DNA of 64,000 nucleotides from Corynebacterium epidermidicanis (GTDB lineage Bacteria; Actinomycetota; Actinomycetes; Mycobacteriales; Mycobacteriaceae): NCBI RefSeq assembly GCF_001021025.1, contig NZ_CP011541.1, positions 930,001 to 994,000 of the forward strand, read 5' to 3'. Shown piece by piece: positions 50,654 to 61,700 of this stretch (position 1 is its first letter; each line of letters starts with the position of its first letter). The notes under the pieces were generated by a model. It saw only the letters and a program-made list of their open reading frames with translations, ran no database searches and was not told where the DNA came from. The position numbers and the translations under genes were made by a program.

Positions 50654-51944
50654 GGTTCACCCCCTGTGAGGACTCGGATGGGCGTAGACCATGCTCACGC
50701 CAATCTTCCGGCAACAGGTGGTCGAGGAGGTCGTCGACAGCCACTGCTCCCAAAAGGTGTTGGTCCTCATCGAGCACAGGGCCACACACCAGGTTGTACA
50801 TGGCGAAGTAACGGGCCGCGGTCTCTTGAGAGTCGTTGGCAAACAACTGTGGCAGGTCTGGGTCCAAAATGCCGCCAATGAGCGAGCTTGGGGGCTCACG
50901 AAGTAGTTTCTGCAGGTGCACGCACCCAAGGTACTTGCCAGTCGGCGTGGCTGTGGGTGGGCGGACCACAAAAACCATCGAACTCAATGAGCTTGGTAGT
51001 TCGGGATTGCGTACGATGGCTAGGGCTTCCGCGACGGTGGTTTGCGGGGTGAGAATGATCGGCTCGGGCGTCATCAGGGCGCCCACGGTATCGGGCGAGA
51101 ATGTCATGAGGCGACGCACCGGGGCGGATTCTTCCGGATCCATGAGTTCAAGGAGCACGTCTGCTTTTTCGTGCGGGAGTTCTCCGAGAAGGTCGGCGGC
51201 ATCGTCCGGGTCCATTTCTTCCAGCACGTCGGCGGCGCGTTCGATGTCCATCGATTCGATGAGTTCGGCTTGATGGTCGTCGGGAAGCTCTTGGATGATG
51301 TCGGCCAGGCGGTCGTCGGTAAGTTCTTCGGCGACCTGCTGGCGTTGTTGGGCGGGCAACTCGTGGATGACGGTGGCGATGTCGGCGGGTCGCATGTCGT
51401 CGAATGAGGCGATGAGCTCCGCGGTGGCGTTTGATGTGCCGATACCGCCTGCGGAAATGCCCTGGACGTGCGACCACGGGGTGACTTCGAGGCCGGTTCG
51501 TCGACCGAATGCGCTGCGTTCGCTGAAAACTGCCGCGCGACTGAGCACCCAATCTCGGGTGCGGGTGCGTTCGATTTCCACATCTGCGATCTCGACTGGT
51601 TTACCGTGCAGATGCGCCAATTCGGGATCGTCGATGTGGATTTTCGCGCCTACCAGGTCTTTCATCACTGTTAGCTCACCGGCGCGCGTCTTGAACTCTC
51701 GGATTGATACCGACCCGGATACCAGGGTGATTTCGCTTGGTTCGATAGCAGCCACGCGCAGGAGGGGGACGAAAATGCGACGCTTGTTCGTCATCTCCAC
51801 GACTAGACCGAGCGCGCGTGAAGCGTGGCGGGAGCTGCGGATGCTCACGACAACATCGCGTACCCGCCCAATTGATTCTGCATCGGGGCCGCGTACAACC
51901 ATGCCACTGAGGCGCCCTACATAGACGCGGGTTGGTGAACTCAT
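50646..51944 (-). CDS. MgtE N-terminal domain/CBS protein without transmembrane domain
   Basis: 432 residues. A PRC-barrel-like N-terminal half (VYVGRLSGMVVRGPDAESIGRVRDVV), then the superhelical MgtE_N domain (acidic repeats such as RLADIIQELPDDHQAELIES and EMDPDDAADLLGELP) and a CBS pair (GALMTPEPIILTPQTTVAEAL). The five-helix pore of MgtE is missing. It probably senses Mg2+ and may control another transporter such as CorA nearby. ATG 51944. Confidence 0.9.
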   Translation of the reverse strand: MSSPTRVYVGRLSGMVVRGPDAESIGRVRDVVVSIRSSRHASRALGLVVEMTNKRRIFVPLLRVAAIEPSEITLVSGSVSIREFKTRAGELTVMKDLVGAKIHIDDPELAHLHGKPVEIADVEIERTRTRDWVLSRAAVFSERSAFGRRTGLEVTPWSHVQGISAGGIGTSNATAELIASFDDMRPADIATVIHELPAQQRQQVAEELTDDRLADIIQELPDDHQAELIESMDIERAADVLEEMDPDDAADLLGELPHEKADVLLELMDPEESAPVRRLMTFSPDTVGALMTPEPIILTPQTTVAEALAIVRNPELPSSLSSMVFVVRPPTATPTGKYLGCVHLQKLLREPPSSLIGGILDPDLPQLFANDSQETAARYFAMYNLVCGPVLDEDQHLLGAVAVDDLLDHLLPEDWREHGLRPSESSQGVNRG

Positions 51945-52044
51945 AGTAACCGACTTTACGCGATACCCCCGGTGGGAACCGCGGCGCTAGGTTGGGCGTT
52001 GTTACTTAAGGAATCTATTAATCCCGATTATCAAAAGGACCACT

Positions 52045-52659
52045 GTGTACCCGGAGAATTCCGACCCCCAATCGTCACAGCAACCCGGCGAGGCGCTGCC
52101 GCCACAGTCCCGTGAGGCGCAACCGCAGCAACAGCCGGACACTTGGGCACGCCCAGCTGACCGCCCAAGTGCACCTGGGATGGGTAGGACCCCGGTTGAG
52201 GAGAATCCACGCCCCCTTCCCACGGGCTGGCCGGTGGGGAGTTTCGGCACCTACGCTGAGGCGCAGGCGGCTGTTGACATGCTCAGCGACACGGGCAATT
52301 TCCCCGTGGAAAAGCTCACTATCGTGGGGGTGAACTTGATGGAAGTAGAGCGAGTAATCGGTCGATTGTCCTGGGGTAGAGTCCTGGCCGGAGGTGCTGT
52401 GTCCGGTGCGTGGATGGGCGTATTCTTTGGCCTGCTACTCGGAATGTTTAACCAGTCCTGGCTCGGCCCTTTGCTAGCCGGTGTGCTGATGGGTGTGTTC
52501 TTCGGGATGGTTTCTGCCGCTGTGCCGTACGCCGGGAGCCGCGGGCGACGCGATTTCAGCTCGACCACCCAAATCGTTGCTGGGCGTTACGACGTCCTAT
52601 GCGATCCCGAGTACGCCCGTGGCGCGCGGGATGCGATCGCCCGAGCACGCTTGGCTTAA
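52045..52659 (+). CDS. General stress protein 17M-like membrane protein
   Basis: 204 residues. A long Gln/Pro-rich hydrophilic N-terminal region (1-60) precedes the GS-17M-type domain (GSFGTYAEAQAAVDMLSDTG; FPVEKLTIVGVNLMEVERV). Two hydrophobic helices follow (AGGAVSGAWMGVFFGLLLGMF; LLAGVLMGVFFGMVSAAVPYA). Function unknown. AAGGA lies before the GTG. It overlaps the convergent corA stop by four bases. Confidence 0.85.
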   Translation: MYPENSDPQSSQQPGEALPPQSREAQPQQQPDTWARPADRPSAPGMGRTPVEENPRPLPTGWPVGSFGTYAEAQAAVDMLSDTGNFPVEKLTIVGVNLMEVERVIGRLSWGRVLAGGAVSGAWMGVFFGLLLGMFNQSWLGPLLAGVLMGVFFGMVSAAVPYAGSRGRRDFSSTTQIVAGRYDVLCDPEYARGARDAIARARLA

Positions 52660-53771
52660 AGCCAGTTGTTCTTCTTAAAGAACCAGTACATGGCCACGAT
52701 CGATGCCAGCATCACGCCAAGCACGGCGAAATAGCCGTACTGCCAGGACAACTCGGGCATGTTTTCAAAGTTCATGCCATAAATACCCGCGATCATCGTG
52801 GGCACAGCTGCCATACCGACGAGAGCAGAAAGCCGACGCATATCGGCGTTTTGCTGCATTGATACCTTGGCCACACCCGCGTTGATCAGCGAAGTGAGAC
52901 GCTCGTCGTGGGAGGCCACGTGGTCTGCCGCCGCTAGCTCGTGATCGAGGACGTCCAGGAAGTAGCTGGAGATCTCCTCGCTCAGCAGGTCATTGTGGGC
53001 GTTGGTCAGGGTTCGCAACGCCAAAGCGAGCGGATCGATGGCATGGCGCATTTCTAGGATCTCGCGCTTGAGGCGATAGATCTGCTCGATGTCGAACCGG
53101 GTGCCGGGGGAGAACACTTCGTTTTCGAGCTCGTCAATATCGGTGGACAGCAAGCTACTGATGCGCAGGTACTCGTCGACAAGCACGTCGGAAATCAGCC
53201 AAGACACCGCGGTGGGGCCCATTGCGCACTGCTCAGGGTCGGACTCGAGGCGACGTTTCAGGCCTGGAATGGTGCTTTGCTCGCCGTGGCGGACGGTAAT
53301 GATGAAGTCTTTGCCAACGATCATTTGGACTTCGCCGGTCTCGATGATCTCGCGCGCATTGTTGACGATCGCGTCGTCGGTGTACTTCACGCTACGGATG
53401 ACGAAGAAAAACTGGTCGTCGTAACGCTCCACTTTGGGGCGCTGGCGTGCGGACACCGCGTCCTCAACAATGAGTTCGTGGACGTCATAGGCTTCCGAAA
53501 TGCTCACCATCTGGTGCTGATCAGGCTCATACAGACCCAGCCACACATAGCCACTGCCAGTGCGACGCACCTCCTCCAGCGCCTCCCGATAGCCATAAGA
53601 GCCGCGAACAGGATGGCCATCCCGGTAAATCACGCAGCGCTCGATCGCACGCTCGACGGGAACACGCAACTTGGTTGCGGAATTGGCTGGCTTTGGCGAC
53701 GCCTTGGCGACCACCTTGCTCGGCGACAATGAAATCTTTGGGCGAGGAAAATTACGCGAATTGCTTGCCAT
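52656..53771 (-). CDS. corA: CorA-family magnesium transporter
   Basis: 371 residues. Soluble N-terminal funnel, long pore helix, and two C-terminal transmembrane helices with the signature YGMNFENMPEL (GMN at the pore mouth). The basic C-terminus KKNNWL is typical. An N-terminal basic extension of about 40 residues is hydrophilic. It takes up Mg2+ (or Co2+). Only 74 bases from the divergent lipoprotein start. Confidence 0.95.
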   Translation of the reverse strand: MASNSRNFPRPKISLSPSKVVAKASPKPANSATKLRVPVERAIERCVIYRDGHPVRGSYGYREALEEVRRTGSGYVWLGLYEPDQHQMVSISEAYDVHELIVEDAVSARQRPKVERYDDQFFFVIRSVKYTDDAIVNNAREIIETGEVQMIVGKDFIITVRHGEQSTIPGLKRRLESDPEQCAMGPTAVSWLISDVLVDEYLRISSLLSTDIDELENEVFSPGTRFDIEQIYRLKREILEMRHAIDPLALALRTLTNAHNDLLSEEISSYFLDVLDHELAAADHVASHDERLTSLINAGVAKVSMQQNADMRRLSALVGMAAVPTMIAGIYGMNFENMPELSWQYGYFAVLGVMLASIVAMYWFFKKNNWL

Positions 53772-53845
53772 GAAAACCCTCTTTCCCTACGAAACCCAGA
53801 TCTGATCCAACCAGTAAACACTACCGCGCGCCCAGGCAAGTTACA

Positions 53846-54565
53846 ATGCGATACGTGTCCGCTATTCGAGTACTCGCCCTCACCGCCATTACCAGCATCT
53901 TTGCCGTTTCGACGACGGCATGCGCTCCCGAACCCAACCGGCCAGCTAGGGAATCGGATGTCGTGTCAATTAAGGTGGTAGCGCGGGCGAATCGTCCCGA
54001 AGAAATAGCGCTAGGCACGCTCTACGCGGAAGCCCTAGTTCGACGCGGCCAAGAGGCATACCTCGAAGTGGTAGAAGAGTCTGAACCTCGGATAGCTGAC
54101 CTCGAAGATGGCAACGCGGAACTAATCCTGGGATGCACCGGAGACCTACTCCGGCAGATGGACCCCCAACTCGCTGAGGAACATGCGAAGAAACTCCAGG
54201 CGGAACGGAAACGGGGAGAGCTAGACCCTAATGATGGATCTTGGCGTGACACGGTGTACCAAAGCATGGTCGCCAGCCTGCCAGATCGCTTAGCCGCATC
54301 GAATCCTTCAAATGCCATCGGATGTCAGCAGAATGGGGGAGCTGCCGTTTCTGTTGCTAAGGCCGGTACCACCGGCGATGACCTGCCGCAAAACATTGTT
54401 CCAGTGTTTCGGGAGACGGCGTTCAACCGTCATAACCGCGACACCCTCAATATTGTCTCTGGTGCGATCTCGGACGATGACCTGCGGGCGTACTACATCG
54501 GGCCGAAAGATTCGGTGTCCTTGAAGAATCGCGCCGCCAAGCTGCTCGATTCCTACTCGGTGTAG
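53846..54565 (+). CDS. Lipoprotein resembling an osmoprotectant-type binding protein
   Basis: 239 residues from ATG 53846, or 236 from GTG 53855. Signal peptide with a cysteine at about 26 (VSTTAC), then a small SBP-like domain (IKVVARANRPEEIALGTLYAEALVRRGQEAYLE) reminiscent of OpuAC-type glycine-betaine receptors. No permease or ATPase is adjacent. A TACAAT hexamer at 53842-53847 overlaps the ATG and lies seven bases before the GTG, favouring a leaderless start at the GTG. Confidence 0.75.
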   Translation: MRYVSAIRVLALTAITSIFAVSTTACAPEPNRPARESDVVSIKVVARANRPEEIALGTLYAEALVRRGQEAYLEVVEESEPRIADLEDGNAELILGCTGDLLRQMDPQLAEEHAKKLQAERKRGELDPNDGSWRDTVYQSMVASLPDRLAASNPSNAIGCQQNGGAAVSVAKAGTTGDDLPQNIVPVFRETAFNRHNRDTLNIVSGAISDDDLRAYYIGPKDSVSLKNRAAKLLDSYSV

Positions 54566-54692
54566 CGCAGCTGTCGCGTGCGTGCGCCGAGAGCCTTCGA
54601 GATTGCGCCTGAAATTTTGTACAACTTCAAAGGCAATCGGCGAACAGAAGAAGCGCAATTGCAGCACATCGCTGGGCTTCAAACACAACAAA

Positions 54693-54739
54693 GGACCTGG
54701 CCAACACTGATTTGAATCAGCACTGGCCAGGTCCCTTTT
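54693..54739. terminator. Strong terminator after the lipoprotein gene
   Basis: A perfect 11-bp stem (GGACCTGGCCA with TGGCCAGGTCC) with an inner CTGATT/AATCAG helix and TTTT. It lies between convergent genes. Confidence 0.88.
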
Positions 54740-54769
54740 CCCCTGCGAGCCCTTTTAGAAACCCGCTGA

Positions 54770-54792
54770 GCTCGGTGAGATTCTCACCGAGC
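54770..54792. terminator. Hairpin close to the odhA stop
   Basis: A perfect 10-bp stem (GCTCGGTGAG with CTCACCGAGC) and an ATT loop, 20 bases beyond the odhA stop. It probably protects or ends the odhA mRNA. Confidence 0.6.
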
Positions 54793-54811
54793 CCTAGGAA
54801 CCTGCATCAGC

Positions 54812-57800
54812 TTATGCCAAGGCTTCGTTGATGAGAGCTTCCTGCTCGAGCTGGTGCACCTTGTTGATGCCGGTCGAGGTGGAGGACTGTGCACGTCGGG
54901 AGACGCGCTTCATGCGTGGCATGTCAGGCAGCAGTTCTGGCAGGTTCAATGCCAGGAATGGCCATGGTCCCTGGTTTGCTGGCTCGTCCTGGCAGAAGCG
55001 TACTTCTTCGACGTTGTGGTACATCTCGAAGATTTCGGCCAGGCGGTTGTATGGGATTGGGTGAAGCTGCTCGAGGCGGACGATGGCGACATCCTCGCGG
55101 CCGTCCTTTGCGCGCTTCTTCTCCAAGTCGTAGTACAGCTTGCCGGAAACCAGCAGCAGCGTCTTGATCTTTGCCGGGTCGCCGATAACGTTTCCGAGCA
55201 TGTCCACGATCCGTGGGTCGTTGATGATGGAGCGGAAGCGCTTGACCTCGGTGAACTCCTCAACCGAGGAAGTTGCGGCCTTCATGCGCAGCATGGACTT
55301 CGGAGTGAAGACCACAAGCGGACGCTTCAGCTCGCCCAGTGCGTGACGACGCAGCAGGTGGAAGTAGTTAGCTGGGGTGGTTGGCTGTGCAACCGTCATC
55401 GAGCCTTCCGCACACAGCTGCAGGTAGCGCTCAATGCGTCCGGAGGAGTGGTCCGGGCCCTGGCCTTCGTAGCCATGAGGCAGCAGCAGGATGACGCCAG
55501 ACTTCTGGCCCCACTTTGCTTCGCCGGAGGAAACGTACTCATCGATGATGGTTTGTGCACCATTGGCGAAGTCACCGAACTGTGCTTCCCATGCGACGAC
55601 GGCTTCTGGGTTACCCACGGAGTAGCCGTATTCGAAGCCCATGGCGGCGTACTCGGTCAGCGCCGAGTTGTAGATCATGAAGCGACCACCGTTGCCCTTG
55701 GAAACAGCCAGTTCGTGAACTGGGTTGTATTCCGCAGCGGTGGTTGGGTCCACCATCACGGCGTGGCGCTGCGTGAAGGTGCCGCGACGAACGTCTTCGC
55801 CTGCGAGGCGAACGGTCTTACCTGCATTGGCAAGGGAAGAGAAGGCGATGAGCTCGCCCCAGCCCCAGTCGATGCCACCTTCGCGTGCGGACTTGGCGCG
55901 CTTCTCCGCGATCGGAGCAACACGGGTGTGTGCGTGGAAGTTCTCTGGCAGCTGTGCCCATGCGTCGCCGATTTCGCCCAGTTCGGCGGTGGTGATGGAG
56001 GTGTCCAGGCCACGAGGCAGGCGCTGAGACTCCGTGATGCCTTCTTGCTTAGCTGGGCCCTTCTTTTCTTCGGCCTTGACGTCGGCGAAGACAGCTTCGA
56101 GCTGCTCGTGGAAGTCCCGTGCGAGTGCCTCGGCTTCAGCCTCCGAGATGTCGCCACGACCGAGCAAGTCGGCGGCGTACTTAGCGCGGGTGCTTGGCAG
56201 GTTGTCGATGATGTCGTACATCTTTGGCTGGGTCATCGATGGGTCGTCGGCTTCGTTGTGGCCACGCTTGCGGTAGCAGACGAGGTCGATGAACACGTCC
56301 TTGCCGAAACGACGGCGGTATTCGGTGGCCAGTTGAGCTACCCATACCACGGCCTCTGGGTCGTCACCGTTGACGTGGAAAACTGGGCAGGCGTAGGCCT
56401 TAGCCAGGTCGGTGGCGTAGTGGCTGGAACGACCGGAATCTGGGGTCGTGGTGAAGCCGATCTGGTTGTTGACCACCACGTGAATGGTGCCACCGACGGT
56501 GTAGCCGCGCAGCTTGCCGAGGTTAATCGTCTCAGGGACGATACCCAAGCCCGCGAAGGCAGCGTCGCCGTGGAGCAGCAGCGGTACGACGGTGTAGCCG
56601 TCTGGTCCCTTGTCGAGGATGTCCTGCTTAGCGCGGGCGATACCCTCCATCACTGGGTTCACAGCTTCCAAGTGGGATGGGTTCGCGGCCAGCGAGACCT
56701 TGATCTCGCCATCACCGAACATCTGGATGTGCTTGCCTTCAGCTCCGAGGTGGTACTTGACATCGCCGGATGCGCCAGCGGTGTCAATGGACATGTTGCC
56801 TTCAAACTCGTTGAAGATCTGCCCAAAAGGCTTGCCGACGATGTTAGCCAGCACATTCAAACGGCCACGGTGTGGCATGCCAATGACCACTTCGTCGAGA
56901 CCCTGCCCGGCTGCGGTATCGATCGCTGCATCCATCAACGGGATGAGGGACTCAGCTCCCTCGAGGGAGAAGCGCTTCTGGCCGACGAACTTGGTCTGCA
57001 GGAAGTTCTCGAATGCTTCGGCGGCGTTGAGCTTCTGCAGGATGTACTTCTGCTCTGCGCGGGTTGGCTTAGGCATGCCCGCTTCGAGGCGATCCTGCAG
57101 CCACAGGCGCTCGTCGGCATCCATGATGTGGGTGTATTCGGAGCCGACCTTGAGGGTGTAGGCGGCGCGCAGGGTGGAAAGGACGTCGCGAAGCGTCATC
57201 GTTTCGCGGCCTGCGAAGCCACCGACATTGAAGGTGCGGTCCAGGTCCCACAGGGTGAGGCCGTGGGTGGCGATGTCGAGGTCGCGGTGATCCGGGATTG
57301 GCATGCCGTCTTGCTGGTAGTTCAGCGGGTTGACGTCGGCAAGCAGGTGGCCACGGGAGCGGTATGCCTCGATGAGCTGCATGACGCGGGTGTTCTTGTC
57401 GATGCCGCGGTTTGGCACATCCTGTGCCCAGCGCATTGGGGTGTAAGGAACGCCCATGGCTTCGAAGATGTGGTCCCAGAAGCTGTCGTCGATAAGCAGC
57501 TGCGACATGGTGCGCAGGAACTCGCCGGATTCGGCGCCTTGGATGATGCGGTGGTCGTAGGTCGAGGTGATCGTGACCAGCTTGCCTACGCCGAGTTCTG
57601 CCAGGCGGTCCTCGGAAGCGCCCTGGAATTCGGCTGGGTAATCCATCGAGCCGACACCGATGATGGTGCCCTGGCCCTTTGTTAGGCGTGGGACGGAGTG
57701 GCGGGTGCCGATGCCACCTGGGTTGGTCAGGGAAATGGTGATGCCCTGGTAGTCGTCCATGCCAAGCTTGCCTTCGCGGCCACGCTTGACGATGTCCTCG

Positions 57801-58561
57801 TAACCCGCAACGAACTCGTTGAAGGCCATCTTTTCGGTTTCCTTGATGGCCGCCACGACCAGTGCGCGGGAACCGTCCTTCTGCGGAAGGTCGATAGCCA
57901 GACCCAAGTTGATGTGCTCCGGAGTCTTGATGGTTGGCTTGCCATCGATGACGTCGTACGAGTTGTTCATGTCTGGGTGAGCCATGACGGCCTTGACCAT
58001 GGCATAGCCGATGATGTGGGTGAAGGAGATCTTGCCACCGCGGTTGCGCTTGAGGTGGTCATTGACCAGAGCGCGGTTTTCGAACATGAGACGAGCTGGC
58101 ATGTCGCGAACCGACGTAGCCGTTGGGACCTCGAGGGATTCGTCCATGTTCTTAGCGATCGCCTTGAAGATACCCTTCAGGGCCTTGTCGCCTGCAGCTG
58201 GAAGTTCGCCCGCACGATCAAGTGGGGAGTCCTTCTTCTTGCGGGACGCAGCGCGCTGAGCTTCGGTAGACGCTGGGCCGTCGGAAAGCGGGCGACCACC
58301 ACGCTCAGCAGCCGATGGAGCTTGGCCCTTGTTGACCTTATCTGCGGCGTGCGATGGGGCGGAAGGAGCGGACGCTCCAGCTGCCTCTGCGGTCGCTTTT
58401 GCAGGGGTAATAGGGGTAGTGGAGTTCGCATTTGCAGGAGCGCCCTGCTTTTCAAACAGCTCGCGCCATTCCGCATCTACGGATTGTGGATCTGCACTGT
58501 ATTGCTGGAACATTTCGTCTACCAGCCACTGGTTTTGGCCGAAATTACTAGCGCTGCTCAC
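54812..58561 (-). CDS. odhA: 2-oxoglutarate dehydrogenase OdhA (E2-E1 fusion, KGD type)
   Basis: 1249 residues. Short E1 N-terminal helix ([27 protein letters not shown]), a Pro/Ala/Thr linker, an E2o-like succinyltransferase domain with [20 protein letters not shown], then the thiamine-diphosphate E1o part ([52 protein letters not shown]). This corynebacterial/mycobacterial architecture lacks its own lipoyl domain and works with AceF in a mixed complex that oxidises 2-oxoglutarate in the TCA cycle. GTG 58561 gives the normal (M/V)SSAS start; the open frame to 58624 is not used. Confidence 0.95.
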   Translation of the reverse strand: MSSASNFGQNQWLVDEMFQQYSADPQSVDAEWRELFEKQGAPANANSTTPITPAKATAEAAGASAPSAPSHAADKVNKGQAPSAAERGGRPLSDGPASTEAQRAASRKKKDSPLDRAGELPAAGDKALKGIFKAIAKNMDESLEVPTATSVRDMPARLMFENRALVNDHLKRNRGGKISFTHIIGYAMVKAVMAHPDMNNSYDVIDGKPTIKTPEHINLGLAIDLPQKDGSRALVVAAIKETEKMAFNEFVAGYEDIVKRGREGKLGMDDYQGITISLTNPGGIGTRHSVPRLTKGQGTIIGVGSMDYPAEFQGASEDRLAELGVGKLVTITSTYDHRIIQGAESGEFLRTMSQLLIDDSFWDHIFEAMGVPYTPMRWAQDVPNRGIDKNTRVMQLIEAYRSRGHLLADVNPLNYQQDGMPIPDHRDLDIATHGLTLWDLDRTFNVGGFAGRETMTLRDVLSTLRAAYTLKVGSEYTHIMDADERLWLQDRLEAGMPKPTRAEQKYILQKLNAAEAFENFLQTKFVGQKRFSLEGAESLIPLMDAAIDTAAGQGLDEVVIGMPHRGRLNVLANIVGKPFGQIFNEFEGNMSIDTAGASGDVKYHLGAEGKHIQMFGDGEIKVSLAANPSHLEAVNPVMEGIARAKQDILDKGPDGYTVVPLLLHGDAAFAGLGIVPETINLGKLRGYTVGGTIHVVVNNQIGFTTTPDSGRSSHYATDLAKAYACPVFHVNGDDPEAVVWVAQLATEYRRRFGKDVFIDLVCYRKRGHNEADDPSMTQPKMYDIIDNLPSTRAKYAADLLGRGDISEAEAEALARDFHEQLEAVFADVKAEEKKGPAKQEGITESQRLPRGLDTSITTAELGEIGDAWAQLPENFHAHTRVAPIAEKRAKSAREGGIDWGWGELIAFSSLANAGKTVRLAGEDVRRGTFTQRHAVMVDPTTAAEYNPVHELAVSKGNGGRFMIYNSALTEYAAMGFEYGYSVGNPEAVVAWEAQFGDFANGAQTIIDEYVSSGEAKWGQKSGVILLLPHGYEGQGPDHSSGRIERYLQLCAEGSMTVAQPTTPANYFHLLRRHALGELKRPLVVFTPKSMLRMKAATSSVEEFTEVKRFRSIINDPRIVDMLGNVIGDPAKIKTLLLVSGKLYYDLEKKRAKDGREDVAIVRLEQLHPIPYNRLAEIFEMYHNVEEVRFCQDEPANQGPWPFLALNLPELLPDMPRMKRVSRRAQSSTSTGINKVHQLEQEALINEALA

Positions 58562-58721
58562 GGCAGTGTCTCGCCTCGTTTCCTTGGTAAAAATTTGTGT
58601 CTGGATATAACTGTAGTAGTTCATACCAGGCTAACGAATTCAGGCCCGAAATGTCACCGGCAAACCCGAAAGAACTCAGACTTTGCTTCCGATGACACCG
58701 GCCGATCCGATGGCCTACCTA

Positions 58722-61700
58722 TTAGGTGTGGGCATTCCACATTTCGGCATATCTCCCACCCGAATTGAGTAGGGAGGCATGCGTACCGTCTTCTATGATA
58801 CGCCCCTTATCGATGACCAATATTCGGTCTGCGCGGGCGGCAGTCGCCAGGCGGTGGGCCACGATCACAGAGGTGCGTGAGGAAGTCAAACGGTCAGCAG
58901 CATTCAAGATCGTTGCCTCAGTCGCCGGGTCGAGCGTGGCGGTGGCTTCGTCCAAGAGCATAAGGCGAGGCTCGATCATTTCGGCGCGCGCCAGGGCAAT
59001 CAACTGACGCTGACCCGAGGACAGGCCTCGGCCGCGTTCCCCGACCTCATGCTTAAACCCACCGGGGATCGCAGCGATCGCGGTGAGCGCGCCCACGCGT
59101 CGGGCTGCATCCGTGATTTCTGCCTCAGTAGCTTCCGGCCGGCCGTAAGCGATATTCTCGGCGATCGTGCCACTAAAGAGGTGCGCTTCCTGCGGTACCT
59201 GCCCTACGGCCGCCCGCCATTCCTGCAATAGGAATGAGCGCAGGTCAGTTCCACGCGCCCGGACTTCGCCCTTGATGGGGTCGTAGAAGCGAGCGAGCAA
59301 CTTAATCGTCGTCGATTTCCCGGCGCCAGTGGCCCCGACCAGCGCAAGGGTGGTTCCGGGGGCAATGGTGAGAGAGAAGTCCTCCGTCACCGGCGCTTGG
59401 TCCGGTCCGTATGCGAAGGTAACGCGATCCAAGTCGATGGTTCCCCCGGCCGCCTCGTGGGCTCCGCCTTGGGTGCCCTTATCGACGACCGTCGGCTGCG
59501 TTTCCAGCAGCTCGCGGATTCTGGTGAACCCGACTTGGGCCTGCTGGTAGCCGTCGAAAAGCTGGGAGAGTTGTTGGATCGGGCCGAACAACAGACCCAT
59601 GTACATGATGAAGGCGACGAGGATGCCCGGGGAGATTTCGCCACGCAGCACCTGGTGGGCACCCACGCCCAGCACTGCGGCGCTGGCAAGTTCGGAAAGC
59701 ATGTTGATTCCGGGGAAGTAGATGGCGACCGCGGTCTGGGATTGGATGCGGGAGACGCGGTACTGTTCGGCGAAACCAGCGAAGATTCGCCTCGAGTGAG
59801 CTTGCATGCCGTGGGTTTGGGCGATGCGGACTCCAGAGATGTTTTCTTGGAACAGCGCGTTGACTGTACTGATTTGTTCCCGGGAGAGGGTGTAGAGGCG
59901 CGAGGAGATGTGTCGGAAAACTGCAGTGGCGATGATCAGGATTGGCAGCGAGGAGAGCGCCACAAGCGCGAGGGTGGCATCGGTGGCCAGCAACATGGCC
60001 GTAATTCCGATCAAGGTGCTGAGCGAGACGATCGCTTGGGCCAGGCCGGTCTGGAGGAATGATGACAGCGCATCGATGTCGGTGGTCATGCGGGTCATGA
60101 TGCGCCCGGACATTGTGCGCTCGAAGTAGTCCATGCTCAGCCGGTTCAGGTGCGCGTAGGAGCGCAGCCGCAGCGAAAAGAGCAGGCGTTCACCAGTGCG
60201 TGCCGTCAAGATCGTTTGAGCCACTGCCACGCCCCAGCTAGCAAAAACCACAAACGCTCCAATGCCAGCGACGATCCATAGCTGAGTAGCATCGTGGGCG
60301 ATCACGCCTTTGTCGATGGCATGCCGTACCAAGGTGGGGAAGGCGAGGTCGGCCGCGACCCCGGCGCAGAGGCAGGCCATGGTGGCCAGAATGAGCCAAC
60401 GAACCTGGCGAAATAGTGGTCGCAGGCGGAATGGGCTGCGATCAGTTCGGGCGTGGTGAGCATCGATGCGTGGCTGTTCAAGCGCGGGCGGGAGCTTTGC
60501 GACGTCGGCTAGCAGCTCGGGTGTGGCCGGGAGGGATGCCATCATGCCACCGGGTCCGCCACCACGGTTGCCTCCGCCACCCGGGCCCGTGGCCGAGGCG
60601 ACCGAGCGCATTGTTGCCGCACTCATGGCAGGAACTTCCCCTTCCACGTGGGAACTCTGTTCCGGCCAGAGCTGTACGAAGGGTGGTTCTTCGCCGTCGT
60701 CGAATGGCAGGCCCTCGACCGTTGTTTCTTGGAAGTTGAGGTCCATGAGGTGGGAGAACCGGGCGTTGCTTCGCATGTGCGCTAAGGTGCCGAACGCGGT
60801 GACATGGCCACCTTCGAGGAGCGCAATCTGATCGGCCAGCTCCAGGGTGGAGTGGCGGTGGGCGACCGCGATGATCGTGACGTCTGTGAAGTCGCGACGC
60901 AGAGCGTCGTAAATGCGGGCTTCGGTGGTGGCGTCGATGGCGGAGGTGGCGTCGTCGAGGATCAGCACACGTGGGCGGGCGAGAAGCGCGCGGGCCAGCG
61001 CGATGCGTTGGCGTTGACCACCGGATAGGGTCAATCCGCGCTCGCCGACGACTTCTTCGTAGCCTCCGGGGAGATCAGTGATGAATTCGTGGGCTTGCGC
61101 GGCGCGCGCGACTGCCTCTAGCTCGGCTTGCGAGTATTCGCCGCCCATCGTGATGTTTTCGCGGATGCTTGCCGAGAACAGGAAAGCTTCGTCGAATACC
61201 GTGATGACTGCGCGCCGGAGTTCGGCCTTGGTCACCTCGCGGTAATCGATGCTTTCGGAGCCGGACGTGAGGCTGATGGTTCCGGTTTCGGGTTCGTAGA
61301 ACTTGCCCAATAGCTGAACCGCCATCGTCTTTCCTGATCCGGGTGGCCCGACGAGCGCTAGGGTTTCACCCGGCTTCGCACGGAAAGTGAGGTCATTGAG
61401 TACCCGACGACCCTGGTCTGAAAACGTAACTGAGTCCAAAGCGAGTCCAATCGGACCACCTGGAAGCGTACGGGGATTGGTGGGTTCGGCAATGTCTGGG
61501 CGTAGGTCAAGGACCTCGAAAACGCGCGCCACCGAGGACGCAGCCATGTTGATCCGTAGCACCATTCCCGAAAGCATGCGGGCCACGCCGGTAAGCGAGG
61601 ACAGATACGCAGAAAACGCCACGAAGGTGCCAATTGAAATCACACCTTGGAGCGCCAGCCAACCACCTAGAGCAACGTTGACTACCAAGGCCAGCTGTGG

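Noticed and set aside
54854-57685. 943-codon plus-strand open frame opposite odhA
   Set aside because: A shadow of the strongly biased odhA codons; the translation has no recognisable domain while odhA is complete.
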